From the NCBI GenBank assembly GCA_963575745.1, contig CAUYUJ010001384.1, positions 1 to 64,000 of the forward strand: a stretch of DNA of 64,000 nucleotides, written 5' to 3'. This DNA comes from Prorocentrum cordatum (lineage: Eukaryota > Sar > Dinophyceae > Prorocentrales > Prorocentraceae). How positions within the stretch are numbered: the stretch's first letter is position 1; each line of letters starts with the position of its first letter. Of the stretch, positions 10,393 to 20,694 are shown piece by piece. Both the position numbers and the translations under genes were made by a program. Under the pieces are notes generated by a model that was not told where the DNA came from, made no database searches, and saw nothing but the letters and a program-made list of their open reading frames with translations.

Positions 10393-10562
10393 CACGTTTG
10401 TCGCCTAGAGTGATATTGCACTGCCATTCTTCTGACACGTTTGATCGCCTTGAGTGGTCTTCAATTGATTTGTCTCACACGTTTGTCGCCTAGAGTGATA
10501 TTGCACTGCCATTCATTTGACACGTTTGATCGCCTTGAGTGGTCTTCAATTGATTTGTTTTG
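10393..10562 (+). repeat. 85-bp tandem duplication in the LINE 5' region
   Basis: CACGTTTGTCGCCTAGAGTG recurs at 10393 and 10478, an 85-bp period. Each unit also contains GACACGTTTGATCGCCTTGAG and TCTTCAATTGATTTGT. Tandem 5' units are known promoter monomers in some LINEs; a promoter role here is inference. Confidence 0.8.
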
Positions 10563-10598
10563 CTGGGGCTTCCGAGGCAGTCTCTGCAATCTTTCGCT

Positions 10599-11633
10599 AT
10601 GTCACACGTACGGAGTGCAAGTGCTCGCATCATGCGTCGGGCGCTGGCTGTTCAAAACGGATACTGTGTGCATTTACCTATTCGTTTGCCTCTGGATGGT
10701 TTGGTGCCACCCACGTGTCTCCCACCACCAGGGCTGGAGCGGGCGACTGCCGATTTGGTTCTAGATTATCTCTTCTTGCGCGATCCACCTGTTGTTAAAC
10801 GCAGTTTGGAGGAGGAGGCTGACATTGCGACTGTTTCGGAGAATCTTTCTTGCCGTATGCAGGCTTCTGAGTCGCTGGTTGATGTAGGTATTGGAGTGCA
10901 GGCTTCTGAATCGCTGGTTGATGTTGGAGTGCAGACGGTTGATACACGCTTGGCGGAGGAGGAGGTGGAGGCTACCGTTGCGACTATCTCGGAGACTCTT
11001 TCTTGTCGTTCCCTTGTTGACTCAGGAGTGCAGACGGATGATGCTTGCCTGAGTGTGCTACCCAAGGAGGAGGCGGCCGTTACGACACATTCTGAGATTT
11101 CTTGTGCGGATGTTGTGGACTTTCATTGTGAAGCCGGCTGTCAGACAGAGATTGTCGCTGGGATGGAGAGAGGAGCTTCAGGGGTTCTTCTTGGGAAAGT
11201 GACTGTGGAGGCTGAGGAGGAGCTGGAGGCACCCTCGAGAGCGGAGTTTTCTCCGAATGTGCAGGCTGATCCTGATAGCCACGCCTTGTCAGGAGCGTCC
11301 CAGGGGTGTCTGAATCGTCCCGTCACGCTCAATGGGATATCGAATCCGGGTTCTGATGCGTTTGTCCGTGTCCGGATGGACGTCTCCAAGACTGTGCGTC
11401 AGTCGGAGGGGGAGTTCCAAGCTGTTCCTCCGGATTCCAAGCGTTCTGATGGAAAAGGGGATGTACGAGGGCACCGCAAAGGCAGAGGCAAAGGCCAACG
11501 ATATCATAGCAGTGCCAAGCCTGCTAAGAGCTCTAAAGGCGCCAACATCGTGTCTGACGAAGTGTATAGGTTCGGTAGGACGTTGACGGACTGTGAACGA
11601 AGGTGTAAATCTCAGGTTCGGCCTCTGTGGTAG
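10599..11633 (+). CDS. ORF1-like protein of LINE element
   Basis: A 344-residue frame from the first in-frame ATG. No RT, nuclease or CCHC zinc knuckle is visible. Residues about 85-185 are acidic and built from related repeats: QASESLVDVG occurs at 88-97 as part of MQASESLVDVG and again at 101-110, and GVQT/GCQT recurs near 110, 143 and 180. Residues about 285-313 form a basic G/K/R-rich stretch that could bind nucleic acid. The position upstream of an ORF2 remnant suggests the role of a LINE ORF1 protein (RNA-binding, RNP formation). The frame can be extended upstream without ATG to 10560. The function is inferred; the open frame is certain. Confidence 0.6.
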   Translation: MSHVRSASARIMRRALAVQNGYCVHLPIRLPLDGLVPPTCLPPPGLERATADLVLDYLFLRDPPVVKRSLEEEADIATVSENLSCRMQASESLVDVGIGVQASESLVDVGVQTVDTRLAEEEVEATVATISETLSCRSLVDSGVQTDDACLSVLPKEEAAVTTHSEISCADVVDFHCEAGCQTEIVAGMERGASGVLLGKVTVEAEEELEAPSRAEFSPNVQADPDSHALSGASQGCLNRPVTLNGISNPGSDAFVRVRMDVSKTVRQSEGEFQAVPPDSKRSDGKGDVRGHRKGRGKGQRYHSSAKPAKSSKGANIVSDEVYRFGRTLTDCERRCKSQVRPLW

Positions 11634-11829
11634 TTATTCGTTTTTCTTCGTGTGCTTCCTTTCATTCCGAACTTATTGTATTGGATTGTTGTTTGTGATT
11701 GCATAGTCTCTTTTGTTTGTGCTCTAAGAATTCTGTGTGTGCATGTTCAGTTCTTGGCCAGGTCTCCTGGCTCTCACGTCGTAACATTATCCTTGCCTTA
11801 TCAAAGCCAGCTTTGATGGGGGTGTTTGT

Positions 11830-12045
11830 AGCCGCGGAAGTGCCTGTGGTGGGTGTGGATACTGATTGGTCTGCGGTACTAATATATCTTCTCGCAGACC
11901 GACATCATTTTCATGGATGTGTATCTTGAGGCTTGGTGTCTGCCACCAAGCGCCACTGTTACAGTTACGGAACTATCTGCGGCGGAGCGCGTATGCGATG
12001 TGCTCACACAGGTAGTGCAGACCTTCTTTGATCATTCGCAGGGAT
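11830..12045 (+). pseudogene. C-terminal stub of LINE ORF2 (RNase H end)
   Basis: The frame reads ...PSATVTVTELSAAERVCDVL... and stops after FFDHSQG. This matches the end of ORF2 in the other elements (CTITQAELAAAHSLL, CTITSAELSAAHRLL), i.e. the segment with the RNase H glutamate. The RT and the rest of RNase H are missing, so this is what an internal deletion left of ORF2. Confidence 0.65.
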
Positions 12046-12308
12046 AAGTCACGCATTGTTTCTTCTTTATCTGTGTTCTTGTTTTATCCATCAGCCCCGC
12101 TGTTCACTGACTCATTCGTTTTATCTTTGTGTGCTTTGCGTTTGATTGTGTCATTGCGGCTTGCGTTTCTCTTTATTCCTTCAGCTTCGCTGTGTGGTAT
12201 AAGAGCTGACTGCTTGCGTGATAAATAAGAGGCTCTGTTTCGCCTGATACTTTGTTGGACCTGGCCTTAGTGGCCAAGACGGTCCCAGCAAAGACGCAAA
12301 GACGCAAA

Positions 12309-12320
12309 GACTTGGGACGG
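12309..12320 (+). repeat. Target-site duplication, right copy
   Basis: GACTTGGGACGG, identical to 10292-10303. It directly follows the GACGCAAA tail units and continues into the right half of the hairpin stem. Confidence 0.85.
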
Positions 12321-12341
12321 TTCACCGCCGGCGGCAGTTAC
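12321..12341 (+). repeat. H hairpin 13, right half
   Basis: TTCACCGCCGGCGGCAGTTAC. With the left half at 10270 it restores a GA/TC class stem with the LINE in the loop. Confidence 0.83.
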
Positions 12342-12639
12342 GGCGCGCGGTGGAGCTAGTTGGTCGACACGGCCAGAAAGGACAAAGTGATAACTTTTGG
12401 TCGGGCAATTTGTTGAATGATTTTTGACAATTCATTTTGAGAAAGCATATTTGTACTCCGAGCATTGACATATAAACTGTGTTCCCTGATCAGCTCCGCC
12501 CTCTAGAGCCATTTTGAGTATCAGTTCACTTGGAGGAACCGACTTCATGTTGACTCTAAAACATCTCAACTTGAAGTTTTTGTAGGAAAGCTCTCAGAAG
12601 CTCTCCCTTTGATCCGGAGCTTTCTCACGGATGCAAGGA
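12342..12639 (+). repeat. B block variant
   Basis: GCGCGCGGTGGAGCTAGTTGG and ACGGCCAGAAAGGACAAAG at the start. The middle is more diverged (GTACTCCGAGCATTGACATA) and the end, CTTTCTCACGGATGCAAGGAG, is shared with the short piece before 13822. Confidence 0.65.
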
Positions 12640-12693
12640 GCTCTACGAGGTTCCCGGCGGTGACCAGGTTGACTGCTCACCGCCGCCGCCAGT
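12640..12693 (+). repeat. H hairpin 14 (GA/TC class, degraded)
   Basis: GGCGGTGA / TCACCGCC retained. The loop is CCAGGTTGACTGC and the right flank is CGCCGCCAGT, so the outermost pairs are lost. Confidence 0.78.
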
Positions 12694-13707
12694 TCCGGGG
12701 CGCTGGAGAGCTAGTTGGCAAGAAAAATCTCGACGGACCTTTTTGGCGACTTTGGGTCGGTTGAACATTTTGTTCTCGAAATTCAACAATTCGTTTGAGC
12801 TCTAGTATTTTTTCAGTGATATTCGATCTTATTCGCGCTCGCCATCTTGATCTCAGCTCGATCGGGTACCTTTTACTGTCAAAAAGCGTCCCGGCGGGAT
12901 CGAGCGTTTCGAGTTATCTTGATACGCGTTGCCAGTATTTTGTACTTAACTGGAGCTGTAGGGCAGCTACAGAGCTCGTGAGCACACCTATCGCATTCAG
13001 AATCATCAGGCGCGTTCGGCTGTTGAATCGAGAGGTCTGAACTCGGTCTGCTAGCCGAGCTAGGTCCGCAAACCTATTTGTACTGTTCGAGTCATCTTGA
13101 CAAACGCTCTCGGTTTTCGGTAGTTAACTCGAGCTGTAGGGCAACTACAGAGCTCATAGTCACAGAAATCGATTGCACGTCATCAGGCGCGTTCGTCTAT
13201 CAAATCGGAAGATCTGAACTCGGCCTGCTGCCCGAGCTAGGTTCGCGAAACTATTCGTATTCTCCGAATTATCTTAAGAAGTACTTTCATTTGTTCTGCA
13301 CTCAACTCGTGCTGGGAGAGGGCTACAGTGCTGCTGGTCACGGAACTCGATTCGGACACATCAGGCGCGTCCGTCCGTCGAACCCAAAACTCGGAACTCG
13401 GCCTGCTGCTCGAACTAGGTCCGCGACACTATTGTATTACTCGAGTCATCCTGAGAGATGCTGTCGGTTTTATGCATTTAACTCGCGCTGTAGGGGGGCT
13501 GCAGGGCTGGTAATCACATGAGTCGATTCGGAGACATCAGACGCGTCTGCCTGTCGCATTCTGAGGTCTGAAGTCGGTTTGATATTCGAACTGTGTTGCG
13601 AAACTGTTTGTTTTTTTGTTAGAGTGATCTTGAGAGGTGCGACATCGCTTGGGCTGAAAGACTAGTCGTTCTCTGGAGTTTTCCCCCACATTATATACTG
13701 TCAGGAA
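12694..13707 (+). repeat. A block
   Basis: Leader from about 12705 to 12875, then four monomers and the TTGGGCTGAAAGACTAGTCG terminal segment. A 147-codon open frame at 13078-13521 runs through several monomers and is judged a repeat reading, not a gene. Confidence 0.75.
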
Positions 13708-13761
13708 GCTCTACGAGTCCCCCGGCGAAGAAAGGTTGACGGTTTACCGCCGGCGCCCAGT
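13708..13761 (+). repeat. H hairpin 15 (3-bp deletion in left arm)
   Basis: Left strand CCGGCGAAG instead of CCGGCGGTAAG, so GGT is missing and the stem is shortened. The right strand TTACCGCCGG is intact. Confidence 0.78.
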
Positions 13762-13821
13762 TTTTGTAGAAAAGCTCCCAGAAGCTCTTGCTTTATCCTG
13801 AGCTTTCTCGCGGATGCAAGG
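13762..13821 (+). repeat. B-type block end (60 bp)
   Basis: Only the last part of a B/C unit is left between two hairpins: TCCCAGAAGCTCTTGC and CTCGCGGATGCAAG. A minimal cassette. Confidence 0.6.
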
Positions 13822-13876
13822 AGCTCTACGAGGTTCCCGGCGATGACCAGGTTGACGGTTCACCGCCGGCACCAGT
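13822..13876 (+). repeat. H hairpin 16 (GA/TC class, one mismatch)
   Basis: Left strand GGCGATGA, right strand TCACCGCCGGCACCAGT: one mismatch at the G-to-A change. Confidence 0.78.
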
Positions 13877-14970
13877 TGGCAAGAAAAATCTTGACGGAAC
13901 TTTTGGTGACTTTTGGTCGGTGGCAAATTTTGTTCTCGAAATTCAACAATTCGTTTGCGCTCTATTATTTTTTCCCGTGATATTCGATCTTATTCCCGCT
14001 CGCCATCTTGATCTCAGCTCGATCGGGTGAATATTACTATCGAAAAGCACTCTGGCGGGATCGGCCCTTTTGAGTCATCTTGATGCGCGCTGACGGTTTT
14101 CTGAACATAACTCGAGCTTTAGGACAGCTACGGAGCTGGTAAGCACAGCTGATCGATGTAGAATGATTCGGCGCGGTCGCCTGTCGAAGCCAGAGGTCTG
14201 AACTCGGTCTGTTAGCCGAGCTAGATTCGCAAACCTATTCGTATTATTCGAGGCATCTTGACAGAAACTCTCGGTTTTATGTACTTAACTCGAGCTGTAG
14301 GACAGCTACAGAGCTGATATTTACAGAACCCGATCCACAATCATCAGTTGCGTTTGTCTGTCGAATCGAGAGCTCTGAACTCAGTCTGCTGCCCGATCTG
14401 GAATCGCAACACTATTCGTATTGGTCGAGTGATCTTGAGAAGTGCTCTCGGTTTTCTTCACTCAACTCGCGCTGAGCGGGACTACAGTGCTGGCAGTCAG
14501 AGAAATCGATATCAAGAGATCAGGCGCATCCGTCTGTCGAATCTAGAGCTCTGAACTCGGTCCGCTGCCCGATCTGGAATCGCAAAACTATTCGTATTGG
14601 TCGAGTCATCTTGAGAAGTGCCCTCGGTTTTCTTCACTCAACTCGCGCTGAGGGGGGCTACAGTGCTGGTCGTCACAGGAATCGATTTCAAGACATCAGG
14701 TGCGTTCGCCTGTCGAATCCAGAGCTCGGAACTCGGCCTGCTGCCCGAATTAGGTCTGCGAAGCTACTATATTGTTCGAGTCCTGAGAGGTGCTGTCGGT
14801 TTTCTGCACTTAACTCGGGCTGTAGGGGGGCTGCAGGGCTGGTAATGACAGGAGTCGATTCGGAGACACCAGACGCGTTCGTCTGTCGCATTCAGAAGTC
14901 AAAACATATTCACTATGAACCGGAATGGTGGTAGGTGCTGTCGGTTTTCTGAACGTAAGTCGAGCTAGGA
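13877..14970 (+). repeat. A block
   Basis: Starts directly in the leader at TTGGCAAGAAAAATC. Five monomers follow. The monomer hairpin near 14871 is CAGACGCGTTCGTCTG, a fully compensated version of the common CAGGCGCGTTCGCCTG. ATGAACCGGAATGGTGGTAGG terminal segment. Confidence 0.75.
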
Positions 14971-15027
14971 AGCTCTACGAGTTTCCCGGCGGTAACCAAG
15001 GTTGACGGTTTACCGCCGGCGCCCAGT
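14971..15027 (+). repeat. H hairpin 17 (AA/TT class)
   Basis: CCCGGCGGTAA / TTACCGCCGG, loop CCAAGGTTGACGG. The right flank TATTCGTAGAGCTTCCC keeps most of the outer arm. Confidence 0.84.
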
Positions 15028-15738
15028 ATTCGTAGAGCTTCCCTTAGCTAGTTGCTGGAAGCTTAAGAGTAATACCTCGTAGAGCGCTTCGGCAAGATGA
15101 GCTAAGAGGACTTCGGGTGCAGGGTGGAGCTAGTTGGCCGACCCGACATTAAGAGACAATGTGACGACTTGGGGTCGTTTTTTCGATCTTTGTGCAAAAT
15201 TTGAAAATTCGTTTTGAGAACTGGTATTTTTCCCACGTGTTGTGGGTTATGCCGCGTTTGCCAGTAAAATTCTCAGGTCCGTAGATGGAATACTATTATC
15301 AAAACACTTGAGGGGACCGACTGTGTTCCGAGTCATCCTGACACGCGTTGACGGTTTTCGGTACTCAACTCGAGACTTAGGATAGCTACAGAGCTCGTAC
15401 TTAGAAACCTATCGGAGATCATCAGATTCGTGCGTGCGTTGCATCCAGAGGTCCGAACTCAGTCTTATACTCGAGCTAGGTCCGCAAAATTATTTCTACT
15501 CTTCGAGTCACTTGACAAGTCCTCTCGGTTTCCTGTAGTGAACTGACAATTTAGAAGAGCTACAGAGCTGGATCGCATATAAACCGATCCAGTATCACCC
15601 GGCGCGTTCTCGTCTCGCATGGAGAGGTCTGAAATCGGTCTGGTACTCGAGCTAGGTCCACGAAACGAAGATGCAAAATGAAAAAAAAAAATGAGAAAGC
15701 TTTTTTCGTGTGCTCCGAGCAGCGCCGCGCGAGAACAG
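15028..15738 (+). repeat. L linkers, C-like block and diverged A monomers
   Basis: L1 and L2 linkers to about 15120. A C-like unit (GACATTAAGAGACAATGTGAC, TTATGCCGCGTTTGCCAGT) runs to about 15320, two diverged monomers (ACTTAGGATAGCTACAG, CTCAGTCTTATACTCGAG) to about 15665, and a C-type end follows. Confidence 0.6.
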
Positions 15739-15795
15739 AGCTCTACGATGCTCCCAGCGGTTACCTGGTTGACGGTTTACCGCCGGATCCGAGTT
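15739..15795 (+). repeat. H hairpin 18 (degraded)
   Basis: Left strand CCAGCGGTTA, right strand TTACCGCCGG: two positions no longer pair. Loop CCTGGTTGACGG. Confidence 0.72.
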
Positions 15796-17148
15796 CCGGC
15801 GCGCTGGAGAGCTAGTTGGCAAGAAAAATCTCGACGGACCTTTTGCTGACTTTTGCTCGGTTGAAAATTATGTTCTCAAAATTCAACAATTCGTTAGAGC
15901 TCTAGTATTTTTTCCAACCATATTCGATCTTATTCCCGCTCGCCATCTTAATCTCAAGTCGATCGGGTAGATATTACTGCCAAAAAGCATGGCGGCGGGA
16001 TCGGCCGTTTTGAGTCATATTGTCGCGCGTTGACGGTTTTCTGTACTCAGCTCGCGGTTTAGGATAGCTACAGAGCTGGTGCTTACAGACACCGGTTCAA
16101 AATCATCAGGCGCGTTCATCTGTTGCATCCAGAGGTCTGAACTCGGTCTGCTACTCGAGCTAGGTCCGCGAAACTATTCGTATTCTTCGAGTCATCTTGA
16201 CAGGTGCTGTCGGTTTTCTGTACTTAACTCGGGTTCTAGAAGAGCTACAGAGCTGGTGCGCACAGAGACTGATTCAGAATCATCAGGCGCGTTCGTCTGT
16301 TGCATCCAGAGGTTTGAACTCGATCTGGTACTCGAGCTAAGTCCGCGAAACTATTCGTATTCTTTGAGTCATCTTGACAGGTGCTGTCGGTTTTCTGACA
16401 TAACTCGGCTGTACAAGAGCTACAGAGCTGTTACTTGCAGACATCGTTTCAGAATCATCACGCGCGCTCGTCTGTTGCATCCAGAGGTCTGAACTCGGTC
16501 TGGTACTCGAGCTAGGTCCGCGAAACTATGTTCTTCGAGCCATCCTGAGAGATGCTGTCGGTTTTCTGTACTTAACTCGGTCGCAGGAGAGCTACAGAGC
16601 TGGTGCACAGACGAATCGATTCAGAATTATCAGGCGCGATCGTCTGTTGCATGTAGAGGTCTGGACTTGGTCTGCTACTCGAGCTCTGTTCGCGAGACTA
16701 TTCGTATTTTCCGAGTTCTCTTCACAGGTGCTCTCGATGTTCTGTACTTAACTCGAGCTGTGGCACAGCTACAGAGCTTGTGCGCACAGATAATCGGTTC
16801 AAAATCATCAGGCGCGTTCGACTGAAGCATCTAGAGCTCTGAACTCAGTCTGCTACTCGAGCTGGGTGCGCACAACTATTTGCATTCGACGGATTTTTTT
16901 CGAAATGACGGTGAATTTCACTTAACTCTAGCTGCAGATGAGCTTGCGAGCTCTTTGGCACATAAATTTGGAGAAAAACATGAAGAGCGCTAGTATGAAG
17001 TATCTAGACGCTTGGCTTGGGTCTGTTCCAGCAATGGGGAGCGAATTGTCAGGGACAATAAATGTATCTAGACGCCTGAGATCAGTCTGCTCGGCTGTAA
17101 AACTATTCGTTCTCTGCTGATTTTTTGCACATAATATATGGCAAGGAA
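15796..17148 (+). repeat. A block, CTGTTGCATC monomer subtype
   Basis: Leader to about 15985, then seven monomers marked by TGTTGCATCCAGAGGT and GGTCTG.TACTCGAGCTAGG. The last monomers (from about 16900) drift to the D type (GTATCTAGACGC, GCAGATGAGCT). Periods are again near 170-180 bp. Confidence 0.75.
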
Positions 17149-17204
17149 GTTCTACGAGTCTCCCGGCGGTAAGAAAGGTTGACGGTTTACCGCCGGCGCC
17201 CAGT
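17149..17204 (+). repeat. H hairpin 19 (AA/TT class)
   Basis: The outer arm is GTTCTACGAG (one change). Stem CCGGCGGTAA / TTACCGCCGG intact. Confidence 0.83.
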
Positions 17205-18154
17205 GCCTCTTTGCTCTCCGGGCTTTCGACGCTACAAGATCTACAACCCTATAGCTCTCAGAGAGCTCTCTGGGAACTTCCAGCAACTAGCTCAGGGAAG
17301 CTCTACGAGTTATTACCCTTAAGCTTCCAGCAACTAGCTAAGGGAAGCTCTACGAGTTACGCTTTTTGAAAGGCGCTACAAGTCACTTGGTAGCGTCAAA
17401 AATCCTGATAGCAAAGAGGCATGCTCTGGACAGCTTTCTTGAAAAAGCTCTGAAGAGCTCTCCTGAAGCGCCTCTGAAGTCCTGCCAGCGACGCTTCCAC
17501 GCGTGCCTGCGCGCGTGCAGGCACGCGTGGACGCGTGCCGGAAGCGCCCCCGCACACGCGGCGAAGCCTTACAAGTCGCTGCGGGGATCGTGGGCCGGCG
17601 AAGTTGGGCAGCTAGGCACCACCGCCGTCCGGCTTCTAATACCTCGCAGAGCTCTTCGGCAAGATGAGCTAAGAGGAATTCGGGGGCAGGGTGGAGCTAG
17701 TAGGCAGACCCGACCTCAAGAGACAATGTGATGACTTGGGCTCGGTTTTTGTATCTTTGCGCAAGATTTGAAAATCAATTTTCAGAAAACAGATTTTTCC
17801 CACACACAGTAAGCTATGGCGCGTCTGCTGGTAAAGTTTTCTGGGCTCTAGAAGCAATAATACTATCGAGAGACTTGCTGGAACCGAGCCTGTGTTTGGA
17901 ACCAAAAATGCATTTTCCCGTTTTCGTAAGATTTGATAGAGATTCGACTGATCATATTGCGGAAGCAGATGTTCATTCCCTGCAGTAGCATATACGCTTA
18001 ATTCTGAAAGCAGCTGAGCTCTATAGGGGAATGTTTATTGTTTGTTCACTTGGAGGAACTGAGTTTCTTTTAACATGAAATTATGCAAACAATTGAAATT
18101 TTAGGAACATTTCCTGCGAAGTTCTCGATTCTGAGCACTCTTACGCGTGCAAGA
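17205..18154 (+). repeat. P block, linkers and C-like block
   Basis: P unit with a near-perfect 36-bp palindrome at 17496-17531 (GCGCGC centre), then an L2 linker (about 17640-17700). A C-like unit follows with GACAATGTGATGACTTGGG and CACACACAGTAAGCTATGG, ending TTACGCGTGCAAGAAG. Confidence 0.7.
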
Positions 18155-18209
18155 AGCTCTACGAGGTTCCCGGCGGTGAGCAGGTTGACGGTTCACCGCC
18201 GGCGCCAGT
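18155..18209 (+). repeat. H hairpin 20 (GA/TC class)
   Basis: CCGGCGGTGA / TCACCGCCGG with loop GCAGGTTGACGG. Confidence 0.83.
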
Positions 18210-19560
18210 AGAGCTCTTCGGCATCGATGAACTAGAGGAATTCGCGGGGTGGAGCTAGTTGGCCGACCCGACCAGAGAGCTCTCAGAGAGCCCCCAGAGA
18301 GCTTGGTAGCGTCCAAAACCCGGAGAGCAAAGAGGCACTTACACTGGAAAGCTTTCCTGGGGAGCTCTGGGGAGCTCTCCTGAAGCGCTTCTGAAGCGCT
18401 GCCAAGCACGCTTCCACGCGTGCCTGCACGCGTGCAGGCACGCGTGAACGCGTGCGGGAAGCGCCCCCGGACAGGCTGGGACCTCAAACAGGTCGGTGCG
18501 ACGATTCTGGACCGGCGAAGTTGGGCAGCTGGCAGGCACTACCATTGTCCGGCTTCTAATCTAAAACGGTATAGCTTTCAGAGAGCTCTCCTGGAAAAGA
18601 GGCACTCACATCGGAAAGCTTTCCTCATGAACTGAAGAGCTCTGGGAAGCTCTCCTGAAGCGCTTCTGAAGAGCTGCCAGGCACGCTTTCACGCGTGCCT
18701 GCGCGCGTGCAGCACACGTGGACGCGTGCCAGAAGCGCTCCCGGACACGCTGCGACCTCACACAAGTTTCTGCGGGGATTCTGGACCGGCGAAGATGGGC
18801 TGCTGGCATGCACCACCACCGTCCGGCTTCTAATCTAAAACGGTATAGCTCTCAGAGAGCTCTCCGGACCCGGAGAGCAAAGAGGCACTCGCACAGGAAA
18901 GCTTTCCTGGAGAGCTCTGGGGAGCTCTCCAGAGGCGCTTCTGAAGCGCTGCTTGGCACGCTTCCACGCGTGACTGCACGCGTGCAGGCACGCGTGGACG
19001 CGTGCCGGAAGCGCTCCCGGACACGCTGCGACCTTACACAGGTCGCTGCGACAATTCTGGACCGGCGAAGATGGGCTGCTGGCAGGCACCACCACCGTCG
19101 GGCTTCTAATCTGAAGCCCTAAAGCTCTCAGAGAGCTCTCCGGGAATTGGCAGCGTCCAAAACCCGGATAGCAAAGAGGCGCGCACACAAATGAGCAGAC
19201 GCACATAAAGCTTGTGGCGGGGCTCTGGAGCTCTGGAGACGCCGGAAAGCCTCCCTGGAAAGCATTCTCTGGAAAGCATCCTCCCGGGAAGCTCTGCATA
19301 CTCTGGAAAGCATTCCTGGAGAGCTCTGGGGAGCTCTCCAGAAGCGCTTCTGGCGTTCTGCCAGCGACGCTTCCACGCGTGCCTGCGCGCGTGCAGGCAC
19401 GCATGGACGCGAGCCCGAAGCGCTCCCAGACACGCCGCGAACTTTTACAAGTTTCTGCGGGGATCGTGAACCGGCGGAGGTGGGCGTGTCCCCCTCACCA
19501 CCCACTTTTGGCTTCTTCTCTGAAGCCCTCAGCTCTCCAAGGAGCTATCCTGGAAACTAG
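18210..19560 (+). repeat. P block tandem array (four units)
   Basis: Units of about 280-380 bp. Each has CTGAAGCGCTTCTGAAGCGCT, the 36-bp palindrome (18413-18448, 18689-18723 variant, 18963-18998, 19372-19407), TTCTGGACCGGCGAAG, GCACCACCACCGTCCGGCTTC, CTCTCAGAGAGCTCTCC and GTAGCGTCCAAAACCCGG. The palindrome is TCCACGCGTGCCTGCACG and its reverse complement. Long frames here reflect high G+C and are not called as genes. Confidence 0.78.
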
Positions 19561-20290
19561 CTCTATCCCGCGCCGGAATTCCTCTAGCTCATCGATGCCG
19601 AAGAGCTCTACAAGGTACTAGCTGCACCCGGCGCCGGAATTCCTCTAGCTCATCGGTGCCGACTAGCTCTACAAGGTATTACTCTTTCTTTAGCTTCGCC
19701 GCTAACGCTCTTAGGGAAGCTCTACAAGTCGCTAGCACCCTCCCGCGCCGGACTTCCTCTAGCTCATCGATGCCGATAAGCTCTACGAGGTATTACTTTC
19801 CTAGCTTCGTTGCTAACGCTTTTAGGGCAACTCTACGAGTCACATTGTCCGCCTGGGCTTGCTGGATCAACTAGCTGCGCCCCGCGCCGGAATTCCTTTA
19901 GCTCATCGACGCCGAAGAGCTCTACAAGGTAATAAATGGTCAGATATTGTATTAATCTTAGCAAAACCGAGCCCAGGTCGTCACGTTGTCCGTTCTGGTC
20001 GGGCGGGCCAACTAGCTGCGCCCCGCACCGGACTTCCTCTAGTTCATCGATGCCGAAGAGCTCTACAAGGTATGTTTGCCCAACCGGCCCAAAGTCCACA
20101 CATTGTCCGTCGGGGCCGGGTCGGCCGACTAGCTGCGCCCCGCGCCGGAATTCCTCTAGCTTATCGATGCCGAGAAGCCCCACAAGGTACACAACATCTG
20201 TCGAGGTTCTATTGGCAACTAGCCCCCCAGCGCTCCAGAAACTCTTCTAGCTTTGCCGCGAACGCTCGTAGGGAAGCTCTACAAGCCACT
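19561..20290 (-). repeat. Array of inverted L2 linkers
   Basis: About seven tandem L2 linkers on the minus strand (CGCGCCGGAATTCCTCTAGC, CTCATCGATGCCGAAGAGC, CTCTACAAGG). They are separated by L1 remnants or short B-block starts (GGTCGGGCGGGCCAACTAGC). Confidence 0.72.
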
Positions 20291-20555
20291 GGCGGAAAAG
20301 GGCCCAGATAACAAGTTGCACGTGCAGCGGCGGGCGACACGGTTTCGTGCCGTGGGGCGCCTGGCTCGTGCAGGCGGGAGGACCGTATTGGTGGTGTTAT
20401 CTCGGGTGGTCGCTTCAAGGGTTTAAAATGTTTGTGGCCGTTTTTTTTTGAAGTTCGTGTTGCATCGCATTCTGGATCTACTTACCTTCCCAGAAGAGAT
20501 GGGCGGCTGGCGTAGAGGCGTGGGGAGGGGGGGGTAGTAGATTATACACGCATGC
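20291..20555. other. Unassigned stretch
   Basis: About 265 bp not recognisable as A, B, C, P or D sequence. Contains a G run near 20525-20534 and a T run near 20445. No credible ORF. Confidence 0.35.
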
Positions 20556-20638
20556 CTTGTAGAGCCCTTCGGCAGCGATGAGCTAGAGGAATTCCGGCGC
20601 GGGGTGCAGCTAGTACCTCGTGAAGCTCTTCGTTTACG

Positions 20639-20694
20639 ACTGGCGCTGGCGATGAACCGTCAACCTGGTCACCGCCGGGAACCTTGTAGATCCT
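20639..20694 (-). repeat. H hairpin 21 (minus strand, GA/TC class)
   Basis: Reverse orientation: CTGGCGATGAACCGTCAACC then TGGTCACCGCCGGGAACC. One stem position is changed on one side only. It follows an L2 linker on the plus strand. Confidence 0.76.

Larger units (their letters stand above)
10304..12308 (+). mobile_element. Non-autonomous LINE-like element with 12-bp TSD
   Basis: A 2.0-kb element inside an H hairpin loop. Order: a 5' end with two GGCTCAAG motifs, an 85-bp tandem duplication (10393-10562), an ORF1-like gene, a stub of ORF2 (about 11830-12045), a 3' UTR with two CAGCNNCGCTG motifs, a terminal hairpin (TGGCC 12262-12266 / GGCCA 12272-12276), and a tail of GACGCAAA units. The whole RT domain is absent. 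The complete 5' end and perfect TSD suggest a recent full-length retroposition of an internally deleted element, probably mobilised by an ORF2 supplied in trans. Confidence 0.82.

Noticed and set aside
13078-13521. 147-codon frame and dozens of 60-190-codon frames in A and P blocks as genes
   Set aside because: The same peptides recur with every monomer in several frames, and frames overlap on both strands; they track repeat sequence and G+C content.
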